Shown here: piece after piece, positions 27,139 to 34,943 of the stretch | Position numbering within the stretch: the first letter of the stretch is position 1 | Layout of the letters: each line of letters begins with the position of its first letter | Assembly (NCBI GenBank): GCA_025210175.1 | Contig: JAOASF010000171.1 | Span: forward strand, 1-46,072 | From: Crocinitomicaceae bacterium | GTDB lineage: Bacteria > Bacteroidota > Bacteroidia > Flavobacteriales_D > Crocinitomicaceae | Direction: 5' to 3' | DNA: 46,072 bases | Notes under the pieces: model-generated | The model's input: only the letters and a program-made list of their open reading frames with translations | Told to the model about the DNA's origin: nothing | Databases searched by the model: none | Program-made: the position numbers and the translations under genes

Positions 27139-27176
27139 ATTCTTGAAGCAACGGTTGGTTGCTTCAAGAATTTTTT
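27139..27176 (+). terminator. terminator-like hairpin between atpE and atpF
   Basis: A perfect 14-bp stem (27139-27152 with 27158-27171) has a five-base loop and is followed by TTTTTT. It has every feature of an intrinsic terminator but lies inside an operon. It may end a share of transcripts after atpE and thereby raise the yield of subunit c, or protect an mRNA 3' end. Confidence 0.85.
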
Positions 27177-27211
27177 AAAACAAACACAACAAACATTAAA
27201 TACTTAGAGAA

Positions 27212-27706
27212 ATGGATTTGATTTTGCCAGACATGGGTCTCTTATTTTGGACCAGTTTAGTTTTCGCTATTTTATTGATTATTCTAGCGAAATTTGTTTG
27301 GAAACCAATCTTGGGAGCAGTTAACGAACGCGAGCAAAAAATTGCTGATTCATTGGAATTGGCTGAAAAAACGCAAGCGGAGATGAAAGCTTTGCAAGCA
27401 CAAAACGAAAACTTGTTGAAAGAAGCAAGAGTGGAGCGTGATGCAATCGTTAAAGATGCGAAAGAGACAGGTTCTAAAATGATTGAAGACGCAAAAGCTG
27501 CAGCACAAGCTGAGGCTGAGAAGGTGATGAAATCTGCTCAAGATGCAATTCAATCTGAAAAAGCAGCTGCAATCGCTGAATTGAAATTGCAAGTAGCTTC
27601 TTTCTCTTTGGAGATCGCTGAGAAAATTGTTCGTGGAGAACTTTCTTCTGATGAAAAACAAAAAGCGTTGGCTGACAAATTGGCGGCTGATGTTAACATG
27701 AATTAA
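27212..27706 (+). CDS. atpF: ATP synthase F0 subunit b
   Basis: The 164-residue peripheral-stalk subunit has one N-terminal membrane helix (GLLFWTSLVFAILLIILAKFVW) and a long charged helix with Ala-rich heptads (EKTQAEMKALQAQNENLLKEA to about residue 125) that dimerises as a coiled coil. The end (VASFSLEIAEKIVRGELSSDE) binds the delta subunit. It lies eight bases before atpH. Confidence 0.95.
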   Translation: MDLILPDMGLLFWTSLVFAILLIILAKFVWKPILGAVNEREQKIADSLELAEKTQAEMKALQAQNENLLKEARVERDAIVKDAKETGSKMIEDAKAAAQAEAEKVMKSAQDAIQSEKAAAIAELKLQVASFSLEIAEKIVRGELSSDEKQKALADKLAADVNMN

Positions 27707-27714
27707 TTCGAACC

Positions 27715-28248
27715 ATGAAAGGAACGAAATCAGCAGTACGATACGCAAAAGCTCTTTTGGATCTTGCCATTGAAAAAAACATGGTGGATGCAGTTTTGGG
27801 CGATATGCGTTACTTTTACGAAACGTACAAGGACAGTCGTGATTTGCACAACTTCCTGAACAACCCGGTAATCAATGCTTCTAAGAAAGTAGATGTATTG
27901 AAAGAGGTATTTGGTCAGTTCGAAACCTTGACGATGTCATTCGTTGAATTGATCGCGAAAAATGGTCGTGAGAATATCCTTCCGGAAATTGCAGCTTCAT
28001 TCGAAGCGCAAGTGAAAGAATTTAAAGGAATTGTACCTGTAGAAATCGTTTCTGCAGTAGCGCTAGACGCAAGTACAAAAAGTAATATTTTGGCAAAAGT
28101 TGAAGCATCTGTAAAAGGTACTTTGGAGGTAACAGAAACAGTTGACCCTTCGATCATCGGAGGTTTCATCGTGAAGATGGGTGACCGTCGCATTGATGCA
28201 TCAATCTCTAGTCAAATCAATAAATTAAAACAAAGTTTAACACACTAA
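27715..28248 (+). CDS. atpH: ATP synthase F1 subunit delta
   Basis: The 177-residue subunit connects the peripheral stalk to the alpha subunits. The N-terminal six-helix domain begins SAVRYAKALLDLAIEK. The C-terminal signature TVDPSIIGGFIVKMGDRRIDASISSQINKLK is characteristic. It lies eight bases after atpF and 25 before atpA. Confidence 0.95.
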   Translation: MKGTKSAVRYAKALLDLAIEKNMVDAVLGDMRYFYETYKDSRDLHNFLNNPVINASKKVDVLKEVFGQFETLTMSFVELIAKNGRENILPEIAASFEAQVKEFKGIVPVEIVSAVALDASTKSNILAKVEASVKGTLEVTETVDPSIIGGFIVKMGDRRIDASISSQINKLKQSLTH

Positions 28249-28273
28249 ATAACTTAGTGCAATTTACCATAGT

Positions 28274-29848
28274 ATGGCAGATGTGAAACCGGCAGAAGTT
28301 TCTGCAATTTTGAGAGAGCAGCTATCTGGATTTAAATCTGAAGCTGAATTACAAGAAGTAGGTACAGTTCTTCAAGTCGGAGACGGTATCGCGCGTATTT
28401 ACGGATTGACTGGATGTCAGTCTGGAGAGTTGATCGAATTCGACGGTGGTTTGCAAGGAATTGCGATGAACCTTGAAGAAGACAACGTAGGTGCCGTATT
28501 GCTTGGACGTTCAACTGAGATCAAAGAAGGTGATACTGTAAAACGTACAGGTCGTATTGCTTCTGTGAAAGTAGGTCACGGAATGTTAGGACGTGTTGTT
28601 GATACTTTGGGTAACCCAATTGATGGTAAAGGACCAATCGAAGGTGAAACTTTCGAAATGCCAATCGAAAGAAAAGCACCAGGGGTTATCTACCGTGAGC
28701 CAGTAACTGAGCCAATGCAAACAGGAGTAAAAGCAGTTGATGCGATGATCCCTGTAGGTCGTGGACAACGTGAGTTGGTGATTGGTGACCGTCAAACTGG
28801 TAAAACAACAGTTTGTATCGATACCATCATTAACCAAAGAGAGTTCTACGATCGTGGTGAGCCTGTTTTCTGTATCTACGTTGCAGTAGGTCAAAAAGGA
28901 TCAACAGTAGCTGGTATCGTTAAGAAATTACAAGATGCAGGTGCAATGGACTACACAGTTGTAGTAGCGGCTAACGCTGCTGATCCAGCGCCAATGCAGT
29001 TCTACGCTCCAATGACGGGTGCAGCGATCGGAGAATACTTCCGTGACTTGGGTAACCCAGCATTGATCGTATATGATGATTTATCAAAACAAGCGGTAGC
29101 TTACCGTGAGGTTTCTTTGTTGTTGCGTCGTCCTCCAGGTCGTGAGGCTTACCCAGGTGACGTATTCTACCTTCACTCTCGTTTGCTTGAGCGTGCTGCG
29201 AAAATCATCAACGATGACGCTATTGCAGCACAAATGAATGACCTTCCAGATTCTTTGAAAGGTAAAGTAAAAGGTGGTGGTTCATTGACAGCCCTTCCAA
29301 TTATTGAAACACAAGCAGGTGACGTTTCTGCCTATATCCCAACGAACGTAATTTCGATTACAGACGGTCAGATCTTCTTGGAGACAGACTTGTTCAACGC
29401 GGGTATTCGTCCAGCGATCAACGTAGGTATCTCTGTATCTCGTGTAGGAGGTAACGCTCAGATCAAATCAATGAAGAAAGTAGCAGGTACTTTGAAGTTG
29501 GATCAAGCACAATACCGTGAGTTGGAAGCGTTCGCGAAATTCGGATCTGATTTGGATGCGGCAACTAAGTCTGTATTGGACAAAGGAGCTCGTAACGTAG
29601 AGATCTTGAAGCAACGTGAAGGAGATCCATTCCCAGTAGAGAAGCAAATTGCTATCATCTACGTAGGAACAAAAGGATTGATCCAAAACGTACCAGTAAA
29701 TAAGGTAAAAGCATTCGAAACTGAATACTTGGATTACCTTGCTGCAAAACACGCTGATGTATTGGCTGGATTGAAGTCTGGTAAATACACAGATGAATTG
29801 ACAGACGTGTTGAGCAAAGTAGCGAAGGAGATCGCTGCGAAGTACTAA
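28274..29848 (+). CDS. atpA: ATP synthase F1 subunit alpha
   Basis: The 524-residue non-catalytic nucleotide-binding subunit shows the Walker A motif GDRQTGKTT, the Walker B region [48 protein letters not shown] (conserved signature) and the [30 protein letters not shown] region. Length is normal. The stop codon overlaps the first unit of the heptamer array that begins the inserted cassette. The beta and epsilon genes (atpD, atpC) do not follow, as is usual in Bacteroidetes, where they lie elsewhere. Confidence 0.97.
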   Translation: MADVKPAEVSAILREQLSGFKSEAELQEVGTVLQVGDGIARIYGLTGCQSGELIEFDGGLQGIAMNLEEDNVGAVLLGRSTEIKEGDTVKRTGRIASVKVGHGMLGRVVDTLGNPIDGKGPIEGETFEMPIERKAPGVIYREPVTEPMQTGVKAVDAMIPVGRGQRELVIGDRQTGKTTVCIDTIINQREFYDRGEPVFCIYVAVGQKGSTVAGIVKKLQDAGAMDYTVVVAANAADPAPMQFYAPMTGAAIGEYFRDLGNPALIVYDDLSKQAVAYREVSLLLRRPPGREAYPGDVFYLHSRLLERAAKIINDDAIAAQMNDLPDSLKGKVKGGGSLTALPIIETQAGDVSAYIPTNVISITDGQIFLETDLFNAGIRPAINVGISVSRVGGNAQIKSMKKVAGTLKLDQAQYRELEAFAKFGSDLDAATKSVLDKGARNVEILKQREGDPFPVEKQIAIIYVGTKGLIQNVPVNKVKAFETEYLDYLAAKHADVLAGLKSGKYTDELTDVLSKVAKEIAAKY

Positions 29849-29881
29849 TTAAGAATTAAGAGTTCAGGGTTCAGAGTTAAG
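29847..29881 (+). repeat. left heptamer array
   Basis: Five consecutive 7-base units: AATTAAG, AATTAAG, AGTTCAG, GGTTCAG, AGTTAAG. They match the reverse complement of the right array; the best 22-base alignment (from 29860) agrees at 19 positions. Confidence 0.8.
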
Positions 29882-29901
29882 ATTTTGAACCCTGGGTTTT
29901 T
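29865..29901 (+). terminator. hairpin with T run after atpA
   Basis: CAGGGTTCA (29865-29873) pairs perfectly with TGAACCCTG (29886-29894). The stem can grow outward by G-U pairs, and TTTTT follows at 29897. Its left arm is built from the heptamer array. It could stop some transcription before the inserted gene and atpG. Confidence 0.6.
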
Positions 29902-29910
29902 ACATAAGTT

Positions 29911-30249
29911 TTGTCCTTAGGAGGTAACATACAAGATAAATCATTTGCCTTTGCAGTTGAGGTTATCAAGTTCCGAGAGGAAGTCATCAACGAGAGACAT
30001 TACGAAATTGCTTCTCAATTCGTTAGAAGTGGAACTGGAATCGGAGCCAACATTCGAGAAGCTCAAAGAGCTGAATCGAGAAAAGATTTTAGACATAAAC
30101 TTCAGATAGCGCTGAAAGAAGCTGATGAAACAAAATATTGGTTGGAACTTATAGAACAAACTATTCGTCCAGTGCCCAAAGCCTTGTTTGATCAAAACGA
30201 AGAGTTAATAAAAATTTTGGTTACAATTATCAAGAATACGGAGATCTAG
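29911..30249 (+). CDS. four-helix-bundle protein (23S rRNA intervening-sequence protein family)
   Basis: The 112-residue protein has the family hallmarks: DKSFAFAVEVIKF at the start, QFVRSGTGIGANIREAQRAESRKDFRHKLQIALKEADETKYWLELI in the middle. The family was first seen inside intervening sequences of 23S rRNA genes and includes relatives that bind nucleic acid (the Avd accessory protein of diversity-generating retroelements has the same fold). The frame starts with TTG at 29911. A perfect AGGAGGT (29919-29925) lies inside the frame, three bases before an in-frame ATA at 29929, where an ATG may have been lost. It is flanked by inverted heptamer arrays and sits between atpA and atpG. Confidence 0.88.
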   Translation: MSLGGNIQDKSFAFAVEVIKFREEVINERHYEIASQFVRSGTGIGANIREAQRAESRKDFRHKLQIALKEADETKYWLELIEQTIRPVPKALFDQNEELIKILVTIIKNTEI

Positions 30250-30250
30250 T

Positions 30251-30278
30251 CTGAACTCTGAATTCTGAACTCAGAACT
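30251..30278 (+). repeat. right heptamer array (inverted)
   Basis: Four consecutive 7-base units: CTGAACT, CTGAATT, CTGAACT, CAGAACT. They are the reverse complement of the left-hand consensus AGTTCAG. The array begins one base after the stop of the inserted gene and ends five bases before the atpG ATG. Confidence 0.8.
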
Positions 30279-30283
30279 AAAAA

Positions 30284-31159
30284 ATGGCGAACTTAAAAGA
30301 AATACGAAACCGAATCAATTCCGTTGGATCTACCATGCAGATTACCTCTGCAATGAAGATGGTATCTGCGGCTAAATTGAAAAGAGCGCAAGATGCAATT
30401 ACGCAAATGCGTCCTTACGCAGTGAAATTGGAAGAGATTTTGGGGAACTTGAGTGCAACTTTGGATCTTTCTGAAAATGCACTTTCGGAAGCGCGTCCAG
30501 TTAAAAACGTATTGATTGTTGCAGTTTCTTCAAACCGTGGTTTGTGTGGAGGTTTCAACAACAACGTCATCAAACGTGTGAACCACTTGGTGAATGTTGA
30601 ATACAAGGATGCTAATCCAAAAGTTCTTTGTTTAGGTAAAAAGGTGAAGGATGTTTACAAAAGAACTCCAGCTTATTTCGTAAACGATACATTGGCTCCG
30701 CTTGAGGATATCTTCTCTGACTTGTCGTTTGAAAAGAACACAGATGTAGCTGAAGAGTTGATGAAATTGTTCTTGACTGGTACTTTTGATCGCATTGTTG
30801 TGGTATACAACCACTTCTTGAATGCAGCGTCTCAATCGATCCAAACAGAGCAATTCTTGCCAATCGTTCCTGCAGTTCAGGAGGACGGTAAAGCGGCAGG
30901 AGATTACTTGTTTGAGCCATCTAAAGAAGAAATCGTTGCTGAATTGATTCCGAAGTCTTTGAAGATTAAACTATTCAAAGCGTTATTGGATTCACACGCG
31001 TCTGAGCACGGAGCTCGTATGACGGCGATGCACAAAGCAACAGACAACGCAAAAGAATTGCAAAAGAGTTTGAAATTGTCATACAACAAAGCACGTCAAG
31101 CGGCTATTACAAACGAGATCTTGGAGATCGTTGGTGGAGCAGAAGCATTGAATGCTTAG
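30284..31159 (+). CDS. atpG: ATP synthase F1 subunit gamma
   Basis: The 291-residue central-shaft subunit has the paired ends typical of gamma: IRNRINSVGSTMQITSAMKMVSAAKLKRAQDAI at the N-terminus and SEHGARMTAMHKATDNAKELQKSLKLSYNKARQAAITNEILEIVGGAEAL at the C-terminus, which form the rotating coiled coil. SSNRGLCGGFNNNV marks the Rossmann-like globular part. It is the last ATP synthase gene here. Its start lies directly after the right heptamer array, so the inserted cassette supplies its upstream translation context. Confidence 0.96.
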   Translation: MANLKEIRNRINSVGSTMQITSAMKMVSAAKLKRAQDAITQMRPYAVKLEEILGNLSATLDLSENALSEARPVKNVLIVAVSSNRGLCGGFNNNVIKRVNHLVNVEYKDANPKVLCLGKKVKDVYKRTPAYFVNDTLAPLEDIFSDLSFEKNTDVAEELMKLFLTGTFDRIVVVYNHFLNAASQSIQTEQFLPIVPAVQEDGKAAGDYLFEPSKEEIVAELIPKSLKIKLFKALLDSHASEHGARMTAMHKATDNAKELQKSLKLSYNKARQAAITNEILEIVGGAEALNA

Positions 31160-31175
31160 TAGACATATACATTGT

Positions 31176-31207
31176 AAAAAAGGGAGTTCGTTTGAGCTCC
31201 CTTTTTT
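31176..31207 (+). terminator. intrinsic terminator of the ATP synthase operon
   Basis: GGGAGTTC (31182-31189) pairs with GAGCTCCC (31194-31201), one G-U included, around GTTT, extended by an A run before and a T run after. Confidence 0.9.
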
Positions 31208-31233
31208 GTTTTTTTAAATTCCCATCAAAGCCT

Positions 31234-31241
31234 TATTTTTG
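31234..31241 (+). promoter_or_regulatory. -7 box before the lipoprotein gene
   Basis: TATTTTTG matches TAnnTTTG, 23 bases before the ATG at 31265. The nearest TTG (31206-31208) is 25 bases away, slightly beyond the usual spacing. Confidence 0.5.
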
Positions 31242-31264
31242 CACCCTGATTACAAACCAACCTT

Positions 31265-31810
31265 ATGCGACTGAACTATTCACTCATAATCCTTTGCATA
31301 CTCATGCTGGGTTTATCCTCTTGCAAGAAACGTAGACAAAATTTAATAAGGAATTTTAGTGATAAAATATTCGAATTAACAGATTACAGAGCTACAATTT
31401 ATTACCCGAATGATTCCATTGTGACACTAATAGGTGGTATTGATTACTGCTACCTTGACTTTGTAGCGACACAAAATCATGGTTGTCAGTTAACTTTTAA
31501 AGTTTCAGATTCAGAACATTATCGTTCGCGCACGACCTTTTATTATTGGGCACATGGAGGCATTAAAATTGACACTAGTTCTTATTATAAGGAACATTCA
31601 AAATCAGTCTTTGTAAGTTACCCTGGAGAGACTAGAAATAAAGTTCAAATGGAGTTTATTCTCAATAGTACTCTTTTTAAGTTAACAAAACCATTTGATA
31701 AAAGAGATACCGAATTTGAAGCAACTCACCTTGTATCTATATTTTCAAACGAGTCAACTATTTTACCAGATAGTATTCGAGAGACTTATATTTTTAAAGA
31801 AATGGAGTAA
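31265..31810 (+). CDS. lipoprotein of unknown function
   Basis: The 181-residue product has a lipoprotein signal (YSLIILCILMLGLSSC, C20) and then a basic stretch and beta-rich sequence (RATIYYPNDSIVTLIGGIDYCYLDFVATQNHGCQLTFKVSD). No family is recognised. It is AT-richer than the ATP synthase genes beside it. It lies between two copies of the 14-base sequence AGTTCGTTTGAGCT (31185-31198 and 31820-31833), the first being part of the atp terminator, so it may have been inserted here. Confidence 0.65.
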   Translation: MRLNYSLIILCILMLGLSSCKKRRQNLIRNFSDKIFELTDYRATIYYPNDSIVTLIGGIDYCYLDFVATQNHGCQLTFKVSDSEHYRSRTTFYYWAHGGIKIDTSSYYKEHSKSVFVSYPGETRNKVQMEFILNSTLFKLTKPFDKRDTEFEATHLVSIFSNESTILPDSIRETYIFKEME

Positions 31811-31819
31811 CCAAAATTA

Positions 31820-31842
31820 AGTTCGTTTGAGCTTCTCTTTTT
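31820..31842 (+). terminator. possible weak terminator, copy of the atp terminator core
   Basis: AAGTTC and GAGCTT around GTTT can form a six-base stem with one G-U, followed by CTCTTTTT. The core 14 bases are identical to those of the terminator at 31176-31207, but the flanks no longer pair well. Confidence 0.4.
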
Positions 31843-31955
31843 GTGTTTAAAGTGTTTTAATAGTTAAAAATGGTGTTCATTATTTCAGGATTGGGGTTTG
31901 AGCTTTTTATACTTTGTGAACAATGAAAATGGATAATGGGGCACACAATGACTCA

Positions 31956-32300
31956 TTACAACCAATACAAACTTAAATAGAACATATAAACACATAAAAT
32001 AGTATATCCTTGAACAAGTAGCAAAGCAACAAAAGATGGAACCCTATTGGCTAAGCTTTGTACTTTTTTATAGGGTTTGACATTTAATCGATAACCATGA
32101 TAGACCAATCCCAGCCCAAAAGCTATATATGCTAAAATAGAATGTGGAAAGTAATCGGCGATCAATTGGAATGAAACATTAGTAATAGTCGCAATTGAAG
32201 AAACCACAATGATCATCAGGTACAAATCTTTGAACCTTCTGCTTTCAAATTGAGAGGTTTGAAGATCTATTAGTGTATATAATCCATTAAAGAAATTCAT
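31956..32300 (-). CDS. small membrane protein of unknown function (three helices)
   Basis: The 114-residue product shows three likely membrane helices: LYLMIIVVSSIATITNVSF, HSILAYIAFGLGLVYHGYRL and FVALLLVQGYTILCVYMFYL. No family recognised. It is the last of three small minus-strand genes spaced by 15 and 20 bases, all AT-rich. The three probably form one operon of unknown purpose. Confidence 0.55.
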   Translation of the reverse strand: MNFFNGLYTLIDLQTSQFESRRFKDLYLMIIVVSSIATITNVSFQLIADYFPHSILAYIAFGLGLVYHGYRLNVKPYKKVQSLANRVPSFVALLLVQGYTILCVYMFYLSLYWL

Positions 32301-32315
32301 CTATAATTTTTGAAA

Positions 32316-32735
32316 TTAAAAGAAGGTCTCCAAACGGATGCTCGAATTCGTGTAAAGTTTTTCACCATCTACATAAATTGTTAATTGGTCACCAAAATAG
32401 AAACTAGGCCTTATTTCATAAGTAATATTTTTCCCCTTTTCAATTTTCAAGTGATTAACTTGTCTATATCTAATATAAGTAACAGTTAAACTTTGTTCAT
32501 CTTGTTCTAGACGAAGTAGATAAAATTTTTTGATTAAGAAGAGGAGCAAATAGCTTAAGAAACAAAAGATTGGATAATAAAAAAGAAATCTAAAATTGGT
32601 CCCGTCATGATATAAAGTAAGGCAAAAGAGAATGACAAATATAAGTGAAGGATACTTGAGAGATAAAACGATCAAATGCCATCGTGATTGACGATAGTTT
32701 AACGGTGACTCATAAACCAATTTTTTACTTTTCAT
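32316..32735 (-). CDS. membrane protein of unknown function (two helices and a beta domain)
   Basis: The 139-residue product has two hydrophobic segments (LKYPSLIFVILFCLTLYH and FLFYYPIFCFLSYLLLFLIKKFY), then a soluble end of about 65 residues with beta-strand pattern (LRLEQDEQSLTVTYIRYRQVNHLKIEKGKNITYEIRPSF). The layout resembles small membrane proteins with a PH-like cytoplasmic domain, but I cannot assign a family. Confidence 0.55.
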   Translation of the reverse strand: MKSKKLVYESPLNYRQSRWHLIVLSLKYPSLIFVILFCLTLYHDGTNFRFLFYYPIFCFLSYLLLFLIKKFYLLRLEQDEQSLTVTYIRYRQVNHLKIEKGKNITYEIRPSFYFGDQLTIYVDGEKLYTNSSIRLETFF

Positions 32736-32755
32736 TGCTTAGATTCTTAAGTGCC

Positions 32756-32959
32756 TTAAACTTTCGCGAGTTGATATAAAAACAAAATCAAATTAAAGAA
32801 GCTAAAAAGTACTAGACTGATACCATATGAATAACGTGAATAATTATTGATGCGTGGATTGTTTCTACCTGATTTGATCTTGTCCTTTATCATTTTGATA
32901 CCAAGGATTGTCGTAGTTAAAATAGTTACGATATAGAACAGTATTGCTTTTGCTTCCAT
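32756..32959 (-). CDS. very small membrane protein of unknown function
   Basis: The 67-residue product has two hydrophobic segments (AILFYIVTILTTTILGIKM and YGISLVLFSFFNLILFLYQLA) joined by a basic loop (KDKIKSGRNNPRINN). It is first of the three small minus-strand genes. No family recognised; the coherent two-helix pattern supports it being real. Confidence 0.5.
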   Translation of the reverse strand: MEAKAILFYIVTILTTTILGIKMIKDKIKSGRNNPRINNYSRYSYGISLVLFSFFNLILFLYQLAKV

Positions 32960-33111
32960 GTGGTATTGTTTACTATATTTTTATCCTATTATATTTTCTC
33001 ATAAAGGAATTTCATCAACCATATCAAAGGTTCAATGTTTTTCAATGCATCTAAATATATACTCTTCTCTTTGGTTTGAGACCTAATCCATAAAGAAATT
33101 CAATAACCAAA

Positions 33112-33137
33112 AAAGGCACCTCCTACGAGATGCCTTT
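33112..33137 (-). terminator. intrinsic terminator of the aldehyde dehydrogenase gene
   Basis: On the minus strand AAAGGCATCT and AGGTGCCTTT form an imperfect stem followed by a T run (plus-strand A run 33108-33114). It lies 25 bases after the stop. Confidence 0.75.
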
Positions 33138-33161
33138 CCAATAAACTAAGACTTTTAAAAT

Positions 33162-34718
33162 TTACAATTCAAACTTGATTCCTTGCGCGAGTGGCAAGCT
33201 GTCTGAATAGTTGATCGTATTCGTTTGACGGCGCATGTAAACCTTCCATGCATCCGAACCCGATTCGCGTCCTCCACCGGTCTCTTTTTCACCTCCAAAG
33301 GCTCCACCGATTTCGGCTCCTGATGTTCCGATGTTCACGTTGGCAATTCCACAGTCAGATCCCGCACATGATAAGAATGCTTCTGCCTCTTTCAAGTTGC
33401 TCGTCATTACAGCTGAGGACAATCCTTGAGGAACCCCATTTTGAATCGCAATGGCATCGTGAATGTCGCCGCTGTATTTGATCAAGTACAAGATCGGCGC
33501 AAAGGTTTCGTGTTGAACGATGCTGAAGTTGTTGTTTGCCTCTGCAATGGCAGGTTGAACGTAACAGCCACTTTCGTATCCTTCTCCTGTCAAAACTTTT
33601 CCAGGAACTACGATGTTTCCACCTTCTTCTACCACCTTCTTTAATGCGCTTTCGTACATCTCAACAGCCATCGTATCGATCAATGGACCTACGTGATTGT
33701 TTTGATCCAAAGGATTTCCAATTTTTAATTGACCGTAAGCCTTCACCAAAGCAGCTTTTACTTGCTCGTAAATGCTATCGTGAATGATCAAACGACGAGT
33801 GGATGTACATCTTTGTCCGGCAGTTCCAACCGCACCAAATACAGCACCTGGAATAACCATTTTCAAATCCGCATTCGGTGTAATGATAATGGCATTGTTT
33901 CCTCCTAATTCCAACAAAGATTTACCCAAACGAGCTCCAACTGTTGCAGCAACGGATTTACCCATTCGCGTAGATCCTGTTGCAGAAATCAACGGAACAC
34001 GCGTGTCTTCTGTCATCACCTTTCCAAGGTCAGCTCCACCGATTACCAAATTCGATACTCCTTCTGGAACATCGTTGGCTGCAAAAACCTCTTGTGTCAA
34101 TTTCTGACATGCGATAGCCGTCAAAGGCGTTTTTTCGGATGGTTTCCAAACACAAACGTCTCCACATACCCAAGCAAGGGCTGTGTTCCAGTTCCATACG
34201 GCAACCGGGAAGTTGAAGGCAGAAATAATTCCGACGATACCTAGTGGATGGTATTGTTCGTACATGCGGTGACCTGGACGTTCAGAGTGCATGGTCAAAC
34301 CGTATAACTGGCGCGACAATCCAACAGCGAAGTCACAGATATCAATCATCTCTTGAACTTCACCCAAACCTTCTTGCAAGGATTTCCCCATTTCGTAGGA
34401 AACCAATTCACCAAGTGGCTGTTTGTACTCACGAATTTTCTCTGCCAATTGGCGAACAATTTCTCCGCGTTTAGGTGCTGGAATTTGTCTCCACTCAACA
34501 AAGGCTTTTTGAGCTGTTTGAATAACTTGTTCGTAGTGTTCAGGGGTTGCAGCTTGCACCGAAGCAATGGCTTTTCCGTCAACTGGAGAGTACGATACAA
34601 TCGTTTCACCATTCGTTTCCATCCAAAGCGCTCCTGTAGAAGCTCCGTTATTTAAAGATTCGATTCCCAATTTGGACAAAATCCCTTGGACATCGATCGT
34701 TGCTTTCACATCTTCCAT
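33162..34718 (-). CDS. antiquitin-type aldehyde dehydrogenase (ALDH7, aminoadipate-semialdehyde dehydrogenase)
   Basis: The 518-residue NAD-dependent dehydrogenase has the glutamate in LLELGGNNAIII, the catalytic cysteine in GTAGQRCTSTRR, NAD-binding SATGSTRMGKSVA and the ending ETGGGRESGSDAWKVYMRR, all as in the ALDH7 (antiquitin) group. Those enzymes oxidise alpha-aminoadipate semialdehyde in lysine breakdown. The saccharopine dehydrogenase 2 kb away would make exactly this aldehyde, which supports the role. I chose ATG 34718 (MEDVKATIDVQG); the frame continues 16 codons upstream without resemblance. It has its own terminator. Confidence 0.88.
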   Translation of the reverse strand: MEDVKATIDVQGILSKLGIESLNNGASTGALWMETNGETIVSYSPVDGKAIASVQAATPEHYEQVIQTAQKAFVEWRQIPAPKRGEIVRQLAEKIREYKQPLGELVSYEMGKSLQEGLGEVQEMIDICDFAVGLSRQLYGLTMHSERPGHRMYEQYHPLGIVGIISAFNFPVAVWNWNTALAWVCGDVCVWKPSEKTPLTAIACQKLTQEVFAANDVPEGVSNLVIGGADLGKVMTEDTRVPLISATGSTRMGKSVAATVGARLGKSLLELGGNNAIIITPNADLKMVIPGAVFGAVGTAGQRCTSTRRLIIHDSIYEQVKAALVKAYGQLKIGNPLDQNNHVGPLIDTMAVEMYESALKKVVEEGGNIVVPGKVLTGEGYESGCYVQPAIAEANNNFSIVQHETFAPILYLIKYSGDIHDAIAIQNGVPQGLSSAVMTSNLKEAEAFLSCAGSDCGIANVNIGTSGAEIGGAFGGEKETGGGRESGSDAWKVYMRRQTNTINYSDSLPLAQGIKFEL

Positions 34719-34914
34719 TTTCGTAAAAAATTTTACATAAAAGTACGTATTTCGCACAATTTTCACAGTTGTAGAAAGGGTTAATTCCCGTTAAAATGGA
34801 AAAGAAGTGCGTTCTGAATTTGATTGTCAGATAGTTGTGAAGGGTCAAGCATCGATTCACAGCACAACGTTTGTAAGCTGGGTTTTACCTCCTTTTTTCT
34901 GGCGAATGATTTAG

Positions 34915-34922
34915 TATATTTG
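34915..34922 (+). promoter_or_regulatory. -7 box of the antiporter gene
   Basis: TATATTTG matches TAnnTTTG, 21 bases before the ATG at 34944. No matching -33 TTG was found. Confidence 0.5.
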
Positions 34923-34943
34923 GTTACATCTTAAAATCGAGGA

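Larger units (their letters stand above)
29847..30278 (+). mobile_element. heptamer-bounded four-helix-bundle cassette between atpA and atpG
   Basis: This 432-base unit consists of a left array of 7-base repeats, a hairpin, one small gene and a right array of the same repeat in opposite orientation. It fills the atpA-atpG gap exactly: the left array begins within the atpA stop codon and the right one ends five bases before the atpG start. Elsewhere in this operon the gaps, apart from the atpE-atpF hairpin, are 8-26 bases, which suggests insertion. No transposase or recombinase gene is present, so mobility would depend on an outside enzyme. Confidence 0.6.

Noticed and set aside
27350-27748. 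Minus-strand open frame of 132 residues, Phe/Cys/Ser-rich
   Set aside because: It is antisense to the Ala/Glu/Lys-rich coiled coil of atpF, which creates such frames by codon bias.
29911-30249. Calling the inserted gene a ribosomal protein S23
   Set aside because: The old S23 name came from location inside rRNA genes. The family is a four-helix bundle and not a universal ribosomal protein, and no rRNA is nearby here.
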